Source of the DNA: Dyadobacter pollutisoli | Lineage (GTDB): Bacteria > Bacteroidota > Bacteroidia > Cytophagales > Spirosomataceae | NCBI RefSeq assembly: GCF_026625565.1 | Contig: NZ_CP112998.1 | Coordinates: 5,148,501 to 5,212,500 of the forward strand | Reading direction: 5' to 3' | Length of the DNA: 64,000 nt | Part shown: positions 1-10,900 of the stretch, piece after piece | Position numbering within the stretch: position 1 is the first letter of the stretch | Layout of the letters: each line of letters opens with the position of its first letter | Translations under genes and position numbers: made by a program | Notes under the pieces: model-generated | The model's input: only the letters and a program-made list of their open reading frames with translations | Databases searched by the model: none | Told to the model about the DNA's origin: nothing

Positions 1-2415
1 AAGCGGTACCGCGCGGCCGCCAATAAACAGGTCAACCACGCCATCGCCTGTAAAATCAAATGGAATGACGCAGGAAGCAGAGACGTATACATTGGGAAAA
101 GCGTCAATTTTGGGACCTAGGTTGCCTTTTCCGTCGTTCAGGTAAACGCGTGGCATCTGGTACTCCGAGTTATTGTAATACTCATTTCCGCCATTGGCCA
201 CCACCAGGTCGGGATGCCCGTCGCGGTTTACGTCCGTCCATTCCGCATCCACTTCCTCGTAGGTACTATCTTTCGTCAATGCAGGCTGAATGGATTCTCT
301 GAATTTGCCATCAGCGTTTTGCAGAAACAAATGGTTTCTGAGCTTCTTGGATGATCCTACAAAGATATCTTCCAGCCCGTCGTGGTTAATGTCCGCCACT
401 GCAAGCGCCGGCCCATCTCCGGTTACTTCGAACGGGATCAATGAATTACGGTCGAATTCTACAAAATTGTTCTCTTCGTGTTTCACATCGACGCCCAGCT
501 TAGCAGCGATATCCTCATAGGAATACGACTTGTCGGCTCTTTGATCTTTAAACTTTTGGTAGTTAAAAACAGGAAGGTTGGCTTGATAACTTAATGACAG
601 CGAGTCTTTTATGTCGTTTCCTTTCAGCACTTGGTAATGACTATCAGGCCATATCACCACCATTGAATCTACGTCAGTCTTTTTTCCCAAACCAATATTC
701 AAGGGAACCTCCATACTTGATTGGAAACCACGTACCGGAAACTTCTCCATACTAATGACTTTATCCTTTTTGAAGACAAGACATTTGGTACCGATCGCAT
801 TGAGGTTTCCTTTGGCTCCTTTCAGATAAACTCTTGTAAATTCATTCCTTGCCGACTTCTGGTCACCCAGATTTTCGTAGATAAATGCCTTTTCATTAAT
901 GTTATTGGTCACAATGTCCAGGTCGCCATCGTTGTCAAGATCCGCATATACCGATCCATTGGAATAAGAAACCTGATCGTTTTTAATTGAACCCGCCCAA
1001 TCCTTGAAAGCCAGATCGCCCTGATTGGAAAAGAATTTATTGGGTAGCTTGATCTCCGGCAGCTTATCGGCCAGGCCCGGGTCGTTTTCATCGAAGTTTT
1101 TGTTCCTGATCTTCTCCTGTACCACATCATCGGCTACAAACTTGATATAGTCGGTATCGTTCATGCGTTTCGGAATGCCGTTTGAAATGAAAAGATCTTT
1201 CAGGCCATCATTATCAAAATCCGTAAAAAGCGCCGCCCACGACCAGTCGGTCGCATGAACGCCGGAATACATTCCTATTTCGCTGAATGTGCCGTTTCCA
1301 TTGTTGTATTGCAAATTGTTCCTCGCAAACTGGTAGTTGTAACCCTGCCGGATCTTGAACTGAAAAATACTGTACATATCCTCTCCCTCCGATTTTTTAA
1401 GGATCTCATAGTCAGAAGGAAGCATATCAAGCGATACGATTTCGGGGAAAATATCATTGTTAAGATCACCAATGTCCACGCCCATTGAGAACTGGCTGGT
1501 ATGCATCAGCGACGAGTCCGTCATATCGCGAAAAGACCCGTTTTTTTGATTGATATACAGATAATCATTCTCGTGGAAGTCGTTTCCAATGTACATATCA
1601 GGGTATCCGTCAAAATTGAGGTCGCCTACGCCCAACCCGAGCCCATAACCCAGGGCTGAGCTGTGAATGCCAGTGGTTTTGGTAACTTCCACATATTTGC
1701 CATTGTCATTTCTAAAAAGCTTGTCACCCGCCAATGGATGACGGGTATTTTCAAAAAGCGCCCTCCGGCCAAATGTGCCATTCTGGTGAACCGAATGATT
1801 GAGCTGAAACATGTCCAGGTCACCGTCCAGGTCATAGTCAAAAAACATGGCCTGTGTTCCGAAAACGACCAGATCCAGTCCGTACTCTTTTGATTTTTCA
1901 GCATACACCGGAATGCCTTCCTTCGTAATTTCCTGACATACGAAAAGCAAATTATGGCCTTTCATGGATTCAAAATCGCCCACCTGGCTAATATAAATGT
2001 CCAGCATGCCATCCTGATTGATGTCCACAATGGACACGCCGTTGGACCAACCTTTCCCTCCTTTGAAATTCGCCTTTTCGGTAATGTCCTCAAACTTCAT
2101 CCCCGACTTGTTCAAGTAAATCCGGTTCGGCTCCTGATTCGCTGAAAAACAGAGATCAACCAACCCGTCATTGTTCAAATCTCCGGCTCCAACACCGCCA
2201 CCATTGTAAAAATACATGTAGTAGAAAATGTTGAATTCCTTTGTGGGTTTCAATGTATTGGAAAAATCGATACCGGTTTTTTCGGAAGTTAGCAGGTCAA
2301 AATGGTAGTCCTGCACACCTTTCTCTTTGGAACAGGACAAACCGGTCCAGCATAAACTGACCAGCAGAATACTGTAAACAGGTTGAAGCAAGCGTATGGA
2401 AAATTTGAAGAACAA
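1..2415 (-). CDS. FG-GAP/VCBS repeat lipoprotein with ASPIC/UnbV domain (3' end outside window)
   Basis: About 805 residues lie in the window and the frame stays open to base 1, so the C-terminus is missing. The protein is full of calcium-loop repeats of the form DxDxDGxxD (for example DLDNDGDLD and DINHDGLED), the mark of VCBS/FG-GAP beta-propellers. An ASPIC/UnbV segment (RGFQSSMEVPLNIGLG) lies near residue 558. The N-terminus carries a hydrophobic stretch ending in a lipobox-like TGLSC, so it is probably an outer-membrane lipoprotein. It is a paralogue of the gene just upstream, with the same order of parts. No ATG is available: the best start is a TTG at 2415, only 12 bases after the upstream stop and in the same frame. 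The substrate is unknown; members often sit beside SusC/SusD pairs, as here. Confidence 0.85.
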   Translation of the reverse strand, partial: MFFKFSIRLLQPVYSILLVSLCWTGLSCSKEKGVQDYHFDLLTSEKTGIDFSNTLKPTKEFNIFYYMYFYNGGGVGAGDLNNDGLVDLCFSANQEPNRIYLNKSGMKFEDITEKANFKGGKGWSNGVSIVDINQDGMLDIYISQVGDFESMKGHNLLFVCQEITKEGIPVYAEKSKEYGLDLVVFGTQAMFFDYDLDGDLDMFQLNHSVHQNGTFGRRALFENTRHPLAGDKLFRNDNGKYVEVTKTTGIHSSALGYGLGLGVGDLNFDGYPDMYIGNDFHENDYLYINQKNGSFRDMTDSSLMHTSQFSMGVDIGDLNNDIFPEIVSLDMLPSDYEILKKSEGEDMYSIFQFKIRQGYNYQFARNNLQYNNGNGTFSEIGMYSGVHATDWSWAALFTDFDNDGLKDLFISNGIPKRMNDTDYIKFVADDVVQEKIRNKNFDENDPGLADKLPEIKLPNKFFSNQGDLAFKDWAGSIKNDQVSYSNGSVYADLDNDGDLDIVTNNINEKAFIYENLGDQKSARNEFTRVYLKGAKGNLNAIGTKCLVFKKDKVISMEKFPVRGFQSSMEVPLNIGLGKKTDVDSMVVIWPDSHYQVLKGNDIKDSLSLSYQANLPVFNYQKFKDQRADKSYSYEDIAAKLGVDVKHEENNFVEFDRNSLIPFEVTGDGPALAVADINHDGLEDIFVGSSKKLRNHLFLQNADGKFRESIQPALTKDSTYEEVDAEWTDVNRDGHPDLVVANGGNEYYNNSEYQMPRVYLNDGKGNLGPKIDAFPNVYVSASCVIPFDFTGDGVVDLFIGGRAVPL

Positions 2416-2427
2416 AACGATGTGTTT

Positions 2428-5400
2428 TTACAGTTTGTTGATTTTGAACAAGACCGGCGCAGCATTGTTGACAAGATTGATCAGATATGGTGCTCCCTGA
2501 ATAGTAATCGGACTGATCTGCTTTACCTCGCCATCAATCGCAAAACCGCTTTGATTACTCAGTAAAACATCAAATTTCATATTCCCCCTGTTGATCAGCA
2601 CATTGCCGCGGCACGCGTCCAGGCTACCCAGCTGTGGGATAAAATGGGTGAAATTACCGCCCACAATCAGGTCTTGTTTTCCATCATGATTTACATCCTG
2701 CGTCTGGATTGCATTCAGGCAGGAAATCTGGACCATATAGGGTAGCTCTGTGAGTTTAAAGTGACCTTTTCCGTCATTCACAGCAATAGCAGATTGCAGG
2801 TACGTCACCGATTTTTCCACAGCGGATTTGAGCATATCCTCCGGAAACAGATCCTGAATAGACCGCGTCGCGTATTCGGAATGTTTCAAACTGTTCTTTT
2901 TTAACAACGGAAACTGTGTTGTCAATTCTCGTTTCAAAAGGATAGGTACGTCTTTGGAATCGACGACTTTGGTAATCACTTTCTCAATGGTCCCGTTTTT
3001 GTTGAAATCATTGATCCAAATCTTCATAGGTAACTTTTCAGAGGCCCTCAGCGAAAAATTTTCGCCGATATTACCCAAGACAATGTCCTGATCGCCATCA
3101 CCGTCCATATCAGCCACCTTGATGCAGCCCCAGAAACCCGCGTAGGCATCGAAACCAGTTTCCATTTTCACAAACTTGCCTCCCTGGTATTTGAAAATCA
3201 CAGGAGCCATCCAATCGCCCGCCACGATCAGTTCCCTGATTTTGTCGCCATCCACATCCGCCCAGGAAGCGTCCCGGATCATGCCTAATTTCAAAAACTG
3301 AGGGGCAATTTCCTTTCCTACATCCTTGAAAACACCTTTTCCGTCGTTCTGATAAAGATAGCTTCTCGGACTTGATCCATATTCACGGGGCACACTCCGG
3401 CTACCTACAAAAAGATCTATATCACCATCTCCGTCATAATCATGTGTTGCGATAACGGCCGTATTCATTGAATTGGGTGGCAATGCCCTGGTATTGATCG
3501 CGAAATTACCTTTACCGTCATTCAAATAGAGCCGGGTTGGCAGGTCGGGGCTGGTTACCAGCGTTTCATTTCCTCCGCTTCCTACGATCAGATCCTTGTC
3601 CCCATCACCGTCCGCGTCGAAAAAAGAAGCGGCTGTATCCTCAAAACCGGCCAGTTCGGTAAAAATTTTTTGGACAGATTTGACGAATGAACCACCTTTT
3701 TGCAAATAAAGCTGCCCTCCCTGTCCTTTGCCACCGCAAATGTAAACATCGTCGGTACCGTCTCCATTCACATCGCCGATCGCAGCCTTCGGGCCTTCCT
3801 GCGACAGCATGACGGGAATATTTCTTTCATTATAAAAGTCTTCGTATCTGTCTTCCTTGTGGGCATCAAACCCATTCCCCGCGATGGCGGTTAAAGGTGT
3901 TATGTTTTTGTTGATAGGCAACACGACCACATCCGCCGCGTCCTTGACGGAAAAATTTAATGTAGTATCTGATTTAAACTTTCCCACCTTCGTCACTTTC
4001 CGGCTAGGCCACATGATGCGCACCGAGTCAATCTGCGAAATTTTCCCCAATCCAATGGTCATCGGATACTCGGTGCTCGATTGGAAACCTCGCGCTGGAT
4101 TGAGTTGTTTGCTAAAAATCTGATTACCCGCGTAAACCTCGATTTTAGCTCCGATCGCAAACGTATTTTTTCCCTCACCGGTCAGTTTCAGCTTGACATA
4201 ATGGTTCTGTTTTTGTTCCGCCTGGTTTTTATATACAAAACAGGGCTGGTTCACATTGTTAACAACCAGGTCCAGATCACCATCATTGTCCAGATCTGCA
4301 TAAGCGGCGCCGTTGGAAAAAGATTTTGCCCCGAGGCCAAATTCTTCGCCCCGTTCCTCGAACTTCAAATTACCTTCATTGTGAAAGAAGTTATTCGCAA
4401 TCGGGTTAGAAGGCATCTTGTCGATAATGTCTTGCATGTTCTGTTTTTCCCCTGACATGACCATTTTCTGAGTCACTTCATTGGCAAAAAAATCGATAAA
4501 ATCCTGGTCAAGAATGTCATGGTTAATGCCATTGCTTACGTAAATATCTGTCAGGGCATCATTGTCTGCATCAAACAACAAGGCGCCCCAACTCCAATCA
4601 CTTGCAGCAACGCCTGAGTAGTTCGAGATTTCACTGAATGTACCATCCTGGTTATTGAATTGCAGACTATTCTGCATGTATTGATTATGAAAGCCCTTTT
4701 CCTTTTTCAGATTGAACAAGTAATGGTTTTCGAATGAAGTGCTGGTTTTGTACCGATGTTCGTCGCGGGGAAGCATATCCGTTACAAAGAGCTCGGGATA
4801 TCCGTCGTTGTTGATGTCCGCCATATCAGCACCCATTGACGCCAGACTGGTGTGTTTAATGCGTTTTTCAAGTTCCTCTGAAAACGTGCCGTCCTTTTGA
4901 TTGATATAGAAATAATCTCTCTCATAAAAATCATTGGAAACATAAATGTCTGGATACTGGTCGCCATTAATGTCGCCTACCGTCACACCAAGTCCGAATC
5001 CAATGAGACTTCCATAAATCCCTGCTTCTTCGCTCACATTCACGAACTTGCCATTATCATTACGAAGCAGCTTATCGCCTCCGCCTTTTAAAAAATCTTT
5101 GACGGGCCAATCTTTGGCCCTCAAATTGCGGTCATTGGCATAGTTAAGGGTATTGACCGGTATAAAGCTGTTATTCAGGATATAGGCATCCAGGTCGCCG
5201 TCCATGTCATAATCCAAAAACGCCGCATGTGTCGTGTACCCTGACTCGTTCAGGCCATACTTCGCTGCCGATTCCGTAAAAGTGAGGTCGCCATTATTTA
5301 TGTAAAGCGAATTCCCTTGCTTATTCACAAACTTCTGATACCCTGCATTGCAAACATAAATGTCCAGCAGCTTATCGCCGTTCACATCCACCATCACCAC

Positions 5401-5763
5401 GCCGGTGCTCCACTTCGTAGGTTCGGCCACTCCCGCTTTCTCAGTGATATCTTCAAATTTCCAGTTGCCTTTATTGAGGTACAGTTTATTTTCACCCATG
5501 TTGGCGGTGAAATAAATATCGGGCAACCCGTCATTGTTAATATCTCCGATCGCGACACCACCACCATTGTAGAAATTCCGGTAGTTGAAAATATTAATAT
5601 CCTCGCGGTCCTCGACCTTATTTACAAAGTCGATCCCGGTTTCCGATGCACCCAGTTCTTTAAATAATCCTTCCTGCTTCTCGGATTTATTGCAAGACAA
5701 AAAAAGCAAAGCCTGAACCAGAAGGGCTCCCGCTACGGCGGGACTTTTTATTTTCTCTATCAT
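2428..5763 (-). CDS. FG-GAP/VCBS repeat lipoprotein with ASPIC/UnbV domain
   Basis: This protein has 1111 residues. The N-terminus is a lipoprotein signal with lipobox LFLSC and Cys24 as the expected lipidation site. Many Asp-rich loops (DINNDGLPD, DVNGDKLLD, DMDGDLDAY, DADGDGDKD) form VCBS/FG-GAP beta-propeller blades before and after an ASPIC/UnbV segment near residues 545-610 (RGFQSSTEYPMTIGLG). Such proteins are usually surface-exposed, calcium-binding and carbohydrate- or protein-binding; I infer an accessory surface lipoprotein of the neighbouring SusC/SusD system. The ATG at 5763 directly abuts the stop of the upstream lipoprotein gene, which indicates one transcription unit. The downstream paralogue begins a few codons after its stop. 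The substrate cannot be read from sequence. Confidence 0.93.
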   Translation of the reverse strand: MIEKIKSPAVAGALLVQALLFLSCNKSEKQEGLFKELGASETGIDFVNKVEDREDINIFNYRNFYNGGGVAIGDINNDGLPDIYFTANMGENKLYLNKGNWKFEDITEKAGVAEPTKWSTGVVMVDVNGDKLLDIYVCNAGYQKFVNKQGNSLYINNGDLTFTESAAKYGLNESGYTTHAAFLDYDMDGDLDAYILNNSFIPVNTLNYANDRNLRAKDWPVKDFLKGGGDKLLRNDNGKFVNVSEEAGIYGSLIGFGLGVTVGDINGDQYPDIYVSNDFYERDYFYINQKDGTFSEELEKRIKHTSLASMGADMADINNDGYPELFVTDMLPRDEHRYKTSTSFENHYLFNLKKEKGFHNQYMQNSLQFNNQDGTFSEISNYSGVAASDWSWGALLFDADNDALTDIYVSNGINHDILDQDFIDFFANEVTQKMVMSGEKQNMQDIIDKMPSNPIANNFFHNEGNLKFEERGEEFGLGAKSFSNGAAYADLDNDGDLDLVVNNVNQPCFVYKNQAEQKQNHYVKLKLTGEGKNTFAIGAKIEVYAGNQIFSKQLNPARGFQSSTEYPMTIGLGKISQIDSVRIMWPSRKVTKVGKFKSDTTLNFSVKDAADVVVLPINKNITPLTAIAGNGFDAHKEDRYEDFYNERNIPVMLSQEGPKAAIGDVNGDGTDDVYICGGKGQGGQLYLQKGGSFVKSVQKIFTELAGFEDTAASFFDADGDGDKDLIVGSGGNETLVTSPDLPTRLYLNDGKGNFAINTRALPPNSMNTAVIATHDYDGDGDIDLFVGSRSVPREYGSSPRSYLYQNDGKGVFKDVGKEIAPQFLKLGMIRDASWADVDGDKIRELIVAGDWMAPVIFKYQGGKFVKMETGFDAYAGFWGCIKVADMDGDGDQDIVLGNIGENFSLRASEKLPMKIWINDFNKNGTIEKVITKVVDSKDVPILLKRELTTQFPLLKKNSLKHSEYATRSIQDLFPEDMLKSAVEKSVTYLQSAIAVNDGKGHFKLTELPYMVQISCLNAIQTQDVNHDGKQDLIVGGNFTHFIPQLGSLDACRGNVLINRGNMKFDVLLSNQSGFAIDGEVKQISPITIQGAPYLINLVNNAAPVLFKINKL

Positions 5764-6357
5764 TTAATTAGAAGTCGTGGAGCTAAAAACTTCGTTTTCA
5801 GTAACATTTCCGAAACTAACTGCCGGTTTTTTATAAACAATAATTCCCTCTGCCGGCAGATACTTGTCGGGTTGTTGAAAATCACTATACTTCCCCACCT
5901 TACCCATTATCTTGAAAACCATTTTATCTTTTAAAAATTCCACAGCCGTGATTTCACCGTATGCCATCATATAACCTTCCCCGATCATTTTCTCCCTATC
6001 TACAATTTTGCCCATTTTAACATTGGTACTAACCTGGTTTTCGGCATTGATCAGCTCATGGACTGGCTTTTTGGAAAACCATTTCTTACTTCCCAGGTTA
6101 ATGATCGTTTTTCCTTCGAACTGATCGGTCAATGTCATACTCATCATGTTGTCTGACATCAGGATCTGTCCTGTAAAAACGCTTTCCGGGCTGTAAAATT
6201 CTTTGTCACCGATTCTAACAAGAATGCGCGCTTCATTATTTTTTAAGGTCCTGAAAATCTCCTCCGATTTTTCTTTTACCGCATCCTGACTTTGGCATGA
6301 ATTCAAAAAACAAGCTGTCAATATAAAGACAACGTTTAATAGCAATGAACGGATCAT
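5764..6357 (-). CDS. Small lipoprotein of unknown function, SusC/SusD-associated
   Basis: The chosen start at 6357 gives a 197-residue protein with a clear lipoprotein signal (hydrophobic FILTACFLNSC, Cys21). A longer frame back to 6459 would add 34 residues without a plausible signal and would run through the terminator hairpin and the SusD end, so it was rejected. The mature part has no motif I recognise; it is a mixed beta-rich sequence. Its stop abuts the start of the following VCBS/UnbV lipoprotein, and it follows the SusD gene, so it probably belongs to the same surface uptake unit. Function unknown. Confidence 0.8.
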   Translation of the reverse strand: MIRSLLLNVVFILTACFLNSCQSQDAVKEKSEEIFRTLKNNEARILVRIGDKEFYSPESVFTGQILMSDNMMSMTLTDQFEGKTIINLGSKKWFSKKPVHELINAENQVSTNVKMGKIVDREKMIGEGYMMAYGEITAVEFLKDKMVFKIMGKVGKYSDFQQPDKYLPAEGIIVYKKPAVSFGNVTENEVFSSTTSN

Positions 6358-6371
6358 TTGATATCTAATAA

Positions 6372-6406
6372 AAAACAGAGATGCCCGGAAACTGCGGGCA
6401 TCTCTG
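6372..6406 (-). terminator. Hairpin after the SusD gene
   Basis: A perfect 12-bp stem (CAGAGATGCCCG, 7-base loop, matching arm) lies at 6376-6406. On the minus strand it is followed by a T-rich run, as in an intrinsic terminator. It sits between the SusD stop and the lipoprotein start, so it would reduce rather than abolish expression of the downstream lipoproteins. Confidence 0.65.
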
Positions 6407-6427
6407 ACAAAAAATAAATTAAAAAAA

Positions 6428-7918
6428 TTAATATCCCTTGTTCTGAACCAAATTGGCATTAGACACCAAAGCAGCAGAAGGAATTGGGTACAATACAGTG
6501 TAGGCTTCTTTCACAGAGGTACCGAGCCCGGTAGTGAATTTACCAAAACGGATCTCGGTAGTTCTTTTACCACCTTCCCAATAAAGCTCTCTTCCGATCT
6601 CGTCGAACAGATTAGCCTCTGTTAACGAAGCGAGTGCAGTGGCACCACGCATTGTTCTCAGCGCATTGATCTGTGTTAACGCCGCTGCTGCATTTCCCCC
6701 TCTCAGTAGCGCCTCAGCTTTCATCAAGTAAGCCTCTGCATAGCGCATTAACAGGTATTTACCTGAGTTTGCAGGGTGATATTTGATAACCCGGATCCCT
6801 TTATCCGTTGCAGCACCGGACAAAGGCACATCTTTGGTAAACTGTAATGGCTTCTGGGTACGACTATCAATGATTACCGCACCTTTGTCGTCATATTGCT
6901 GCCCGATCAGGAAACCTGTACCGATACCAGAGAACTGTGAACCATCTCTTTTTCCAGGCGCACCGATACGGGAGTCTTTTGCTTCAAAAGTATCGTAGAA
7001 GTCCGCCAGGGTTGCAAATCCATTCCAGCCCGATGGGTTTTGACCATAGTGCAGGGTCATGAACCAGCGGTTTTGAGCTGTTCCTTCCTGCACATTGAAA
7101 ATAGGCTCTGTTTTTGCGCTTGCAGAAAATGCTGCGAAATAATCTTTCTCTAACGCATATCCATCAGCTGTAATGGCATCAACATAAGCCACTACCTTAT
7201 CCATATCAGCCTTGTCGAATGTATATGGACCTTCCGGAGCGGCGCTTTTATACACTGCTTTATTCAAGACCATTTTGGCAAGAAGGAAATTCGCTGCCGC
7301 TTTTGAAGCCGTACCATTCGTTACGCTCGGTCCTTTTTTCGGAAGGTTCGGAAGTGCTTCTTCCAGGTCTTTCATGATGTAGTCGTATGCCTCTGAGCGA
7401 GTCAGTACTTTGGGAAGGTCATTCACACCTTGTGTTACTTCACGGAAAGGAACAACGCCCCAGTAGTCCATTACCCAGTACATATTATATGCTCTCAAAA
7501 ACTGAGCTTCTGCTTTTTGTACTGCAGTAGGATTAGAAGCGATGATCTCGGTAGCCTTATAAGCTCTCTGGTTCAATGCATTCCATGCGCTTAGGATATA
7601 GGAGTGGGAAGCGTCCCAGGTATGCTGGTCCAATGTACGCCACACACCATTATCACCCCAGTCCACACCACGCGTTGGCGGGATCATTTCAGCTGTCGTG
7701 TGCTCGCCGAGGGCGTAAATCCCTGCCTGGTCGGAGTAAGTGGACAAGTCTTTGTAAGCTGAAGCAAGTGCTTCGGAAACGTTGACCGGCGCAAATTTGC
7801 CATCAGCCGATTTGTTCACCACCGAATCTTTCTCTTCGGTGACAAGGTCTGTGCAAGCTGAAAAAACAGCAATGCTCATCCCCGCAACGATTATCTTGTA
7901 TATTTTACTGGTTTTCAT
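6428..7918 (-). CDS. SusD/RagB-type nutrient-binding outer-membrane lipoprotein
   Basis: This protein has 496 residues. The N-terminus is a lipoprotein signal ending in FSAC (Cys22). The body has the helical TPR-like layout of the SusD/RagB family, with the family-typical C-terminal stretch MRYAEAYLMKAEALLRGG, followed by ELYWEGGKRTTEIRFGKF and the short YPIPSAAL ending. SusD proteins sit on the outer face of the outer membrane as a lid over the SusC transporter and capture oligomeric nutrients. It follows the SusC gene by 18 bases, so the two are co-transcribed. No glycoside hydrolase or peptidase accompanies the pair, so the substrate is not predictable from the neighbours. Confidence 0.95.
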   Translation of the reverse strand: MKTSKIYKIIVAGMSIAVFSACTDLVTEEKDSVVNKSADGKFAPVNVSEALASAYKDLSTYSDQAGIYALGEHTTAEMIPPTRGVDWGDNGVWRTLDQHTWDASHSYILSAWNALNQRAYKATEIIASNPTAVQKAEAQFLRAYNMYWVMDYWGVVPFREVTQGVNDLPKVLTRSEAYDYIMKDLEEALPNLPKKGPSVTNGTASKAAANFLLAKMVLNKAVYKSAAPEGPYTFDKADMDKVVAYVDAITADGYALEKDYFAAFSASAKTEPIFNVQEGTAQNRWFMTLHYGQNPSGWNGFATLADFYDTFEAKDSRIGAPGKRDGSQFSGIGTGFLIGQQYDDKGAVIIDSRTQKPLQFTKDVPLSGAATDKGIRVIKYHPANSGKYLLMRYAEAYLMKAEALLRGGNAAAALTQINALRTMRGATALASLTEANLFDEIGRELYWEGGKRTTEIRFGKFTTGLGTSVKEAYTVLYPIPSAALVSNANLVQNKGY

Positions 7919-7936
7919 CTTCTTAACAATTTGAAA

Positions 7937-10900
7937 TTAGAATGAGACATTTATACCTGCCGTCCATGTTCTTGCTCTCGGGTACGCTGTATAGTCAATA
8001 CCAAATGATGGGATATCATTAAGCGACTTGTTCGTGCTAACCTCAGGATCTTGTCCATCGTATTTTGTAATCGTAAACAAATTCTGTCCTGTAACGAAGA
8101 TTCTTGCGTTATTAAGGATCTTGTTGCTTTTCATCGGGATACGATAGCCCAGGGTAAAGTTCTGCATTCTGATGAAATCTCCTTTCTGCAGGAAGCGGGT
8201 TGATACGTCAGGAGCATTCAATGCACCTTCGCCGTTGCCGATCACGTCCTTTGTAACATTACGTCCGTTAGAAAATGATCCTTGTGTAAAGAATGCATTA
8301 GCCGTATTGGAATAAAGGTAATTACCGAATACACCGTTGAAGAAAATGCTCAGATCAAAATTACCATATTTTAGATTATTCGTCAAACCGGCATTAACTT
8401 TTGGCAGCGGGCTTTTTCCTCCCAGGAATTGCTGAAAGTCTCCATTGGGATAAATAGAGTTTCCATTTTCATCAAATCCGCCGAACTCACGCAGGAAGTA
8501 AGCGAATAATGGTTGTCCTTCTGCCAAACGTTGTGCAAATGCACCAGATAAGCCCTGTCCGTTGATCTCACCGGTATCATATGTACCGATCAGGTTTTTA
8601 ACAAGGTTTTTGTTGTATGACGCGTTAAACAGCACTTCCCACGAAAACTTCTTACCGTCCACCACAACAGCATTCAGAGCCAACTCTATACCACGGTTCT
8701 GAATATCCGTATCCAAATTACGATATACAAACGGGTTCGGGGCAGGCTGAGCTGCTACCACTTTGAACAGCAGATCTTTTGTACTTTTGTTGTAAACATC
8801 GATGCTACCTGAAAGCCTTCCTTTCAGGATAGAAAAATCAAGACCCAGGTTGAATGCAGCCGTCGATTCCCATTTCAAATCAGGATTGTTAAACGCAACC
8901 GCATTCAAGCCACCGCCAGTGATCGCATCACCTGCCTGGTTGATCACGTAGTCACTGTAACGGTCCCTTCTATCGTATACGTTGTGAGGAATTGCCTGGT
9001 TACCGGTAACACCATAACCTACTCTTAAAGAAAGATCGGTAAATACTGTCTTGGGCACGAAATCTTCTTCAACCAGTTTCCATTTGAATGCACCGGATGG
9101 GAAATAACCATACTTGTTGTTTCCACCGAATTTGGAAGACCCATCCACACGCAATGTACCTGTGAACAGGTATTTACTACCAAAGCCCAAATTCACACGT
9201 CCGAAGTACGATTGCAGTTCATCCTTCACATAGCTGGAATTTTGAACGACCGAACCAACACTCGAAAGTGAAGTTTCATTTTTTACGTTAACCGTTCCTG
9301 CAATACCCAGGTTATTAATCATCAAGTCAAGATTGCTCGTCCTGAAATTAGCGGCAGCTACATTTTTGCTGCTATTTTCGAAACTTTGGTATGAGTAACC
9401 TAGCAATGCGTTCAGCGATATTTTACCAAACTCCTTTTCATAGGTGAAATAGTTTTCCCACAATTTGTTATCACTTTCCACATCGCGGATATACACACGA
9501 CCAATTTTCTCAATCCCAGACACCACAAGGTCTCTTGAATATGCCTGCTTTCTCGACGACATAGATTTGTCAAAACCAAGAACCGTTTTGAATTTAAGGC
9601 CGGTAAAAATTTCAAACTCCGCATTGATGTTACCCAACGCACGCAACGTGTTACTGTAATCTTTTGAAAGTTTCACGAAAGCGAGCGGGTTAGGCTCCGT
9701 AGTTGTCGACTGGTTCAATGAGTCGTTCTTGTAAGCCGCGCGGGTCGGGTTTGCTTTCAATATGCTACCCATCAAATCTCCTTCAAAACCGATATTTTCC
9801 GAGATAGGAACGCCCGTATCCTGCGTATTTGCAAAATTCAGGTTGCTTCCGATCGTCAATTTATCGTTGATGAATTTCTTATTTCCGCTGAAACCTACAC
9901 TATATCGTTTTACATTGGAAGTTTCCACGATACCGTCCTGGTTCAAATATCCCAGCGAAAACCGGTAGTTACCTGAGGCGTCTCCGCCACCATACGACAG
10001 GTTATGCTGGTGGGTCAATGCCGTTCTGAACAACAAGTCTTGCCAGTCAGTATTCGCTCCCTGATCCTGTCCACCGGCTGCTTTGTATTCCGCAGCATTG
10101 AGCAAATCGTATTTTTTGGTGATGTTACTGAAACCAACAGAATACCCGTAGTCCAGCGCGCCTTTTCCTCTACCTCTTTTGGTGGTAATCAAAACAACAC
10201 CATTGGCACCGCGAGAACCGTAAATCGCCGTCGCAGAAGCATCTTTAAGAATGTCCATGCTGGCAATATCATCCGGATTCAGGAAGTTCAACGGGTTTTT
10301 CGCAGGCTGACGACCAACACCCTGGTTATCACCTCCGCTTGACGTATTATCTCCGCTAAGGGGCACACCGTCGATAACAAAAAGAGGGTTATTACCACCA
10401 AGTACAGACGACGTACCACGGATACGAACATTGATACCACCGCCCGGCTCGCCGCTGGACTGGGTGATCTGCACACCAGCAACGCGGCCTTGCATCAGCT
10501 GCTCAGGTGAGGTTACAATCCCTTTCTGGAAATCCTTGGATCCCAAAGCTGAAACAGCGCCGGTTGCATCCTTTTTCTTCACCGTTCCGTACCCTACAAC
10601 CACCACTTCTTCCAGGGCCTTAACATCCTCCGAAAGGACTACATTCACTACTGATTTATTTCCAACCGCAACATCCTGTGTTTCATAGCCAATTGCGCTG
10701 AAAGATAATGTTGCATTTCCCGGAACAGTGATCTGGTAATTGCCTTCCACATCCGTATTGGTTCCCCGGGTGCTTCCTTTGAGTGTTACAGTAACACCTG
10801 GAATACCTCCTGTTTTGGCATCCGTTACCTTACCGGATACACTCACATCCTGAGCCATTACGCTCATTGTAGTACTGATCAGCATCAACAATACTGCCAG

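Noticed and set aside
909..1904. Minus-strand frames inside the first VCBS/UnbV gene
   Set aside because: They lie in a different frame from the real gene, which continues open through base 1 with the VCBS pattern.
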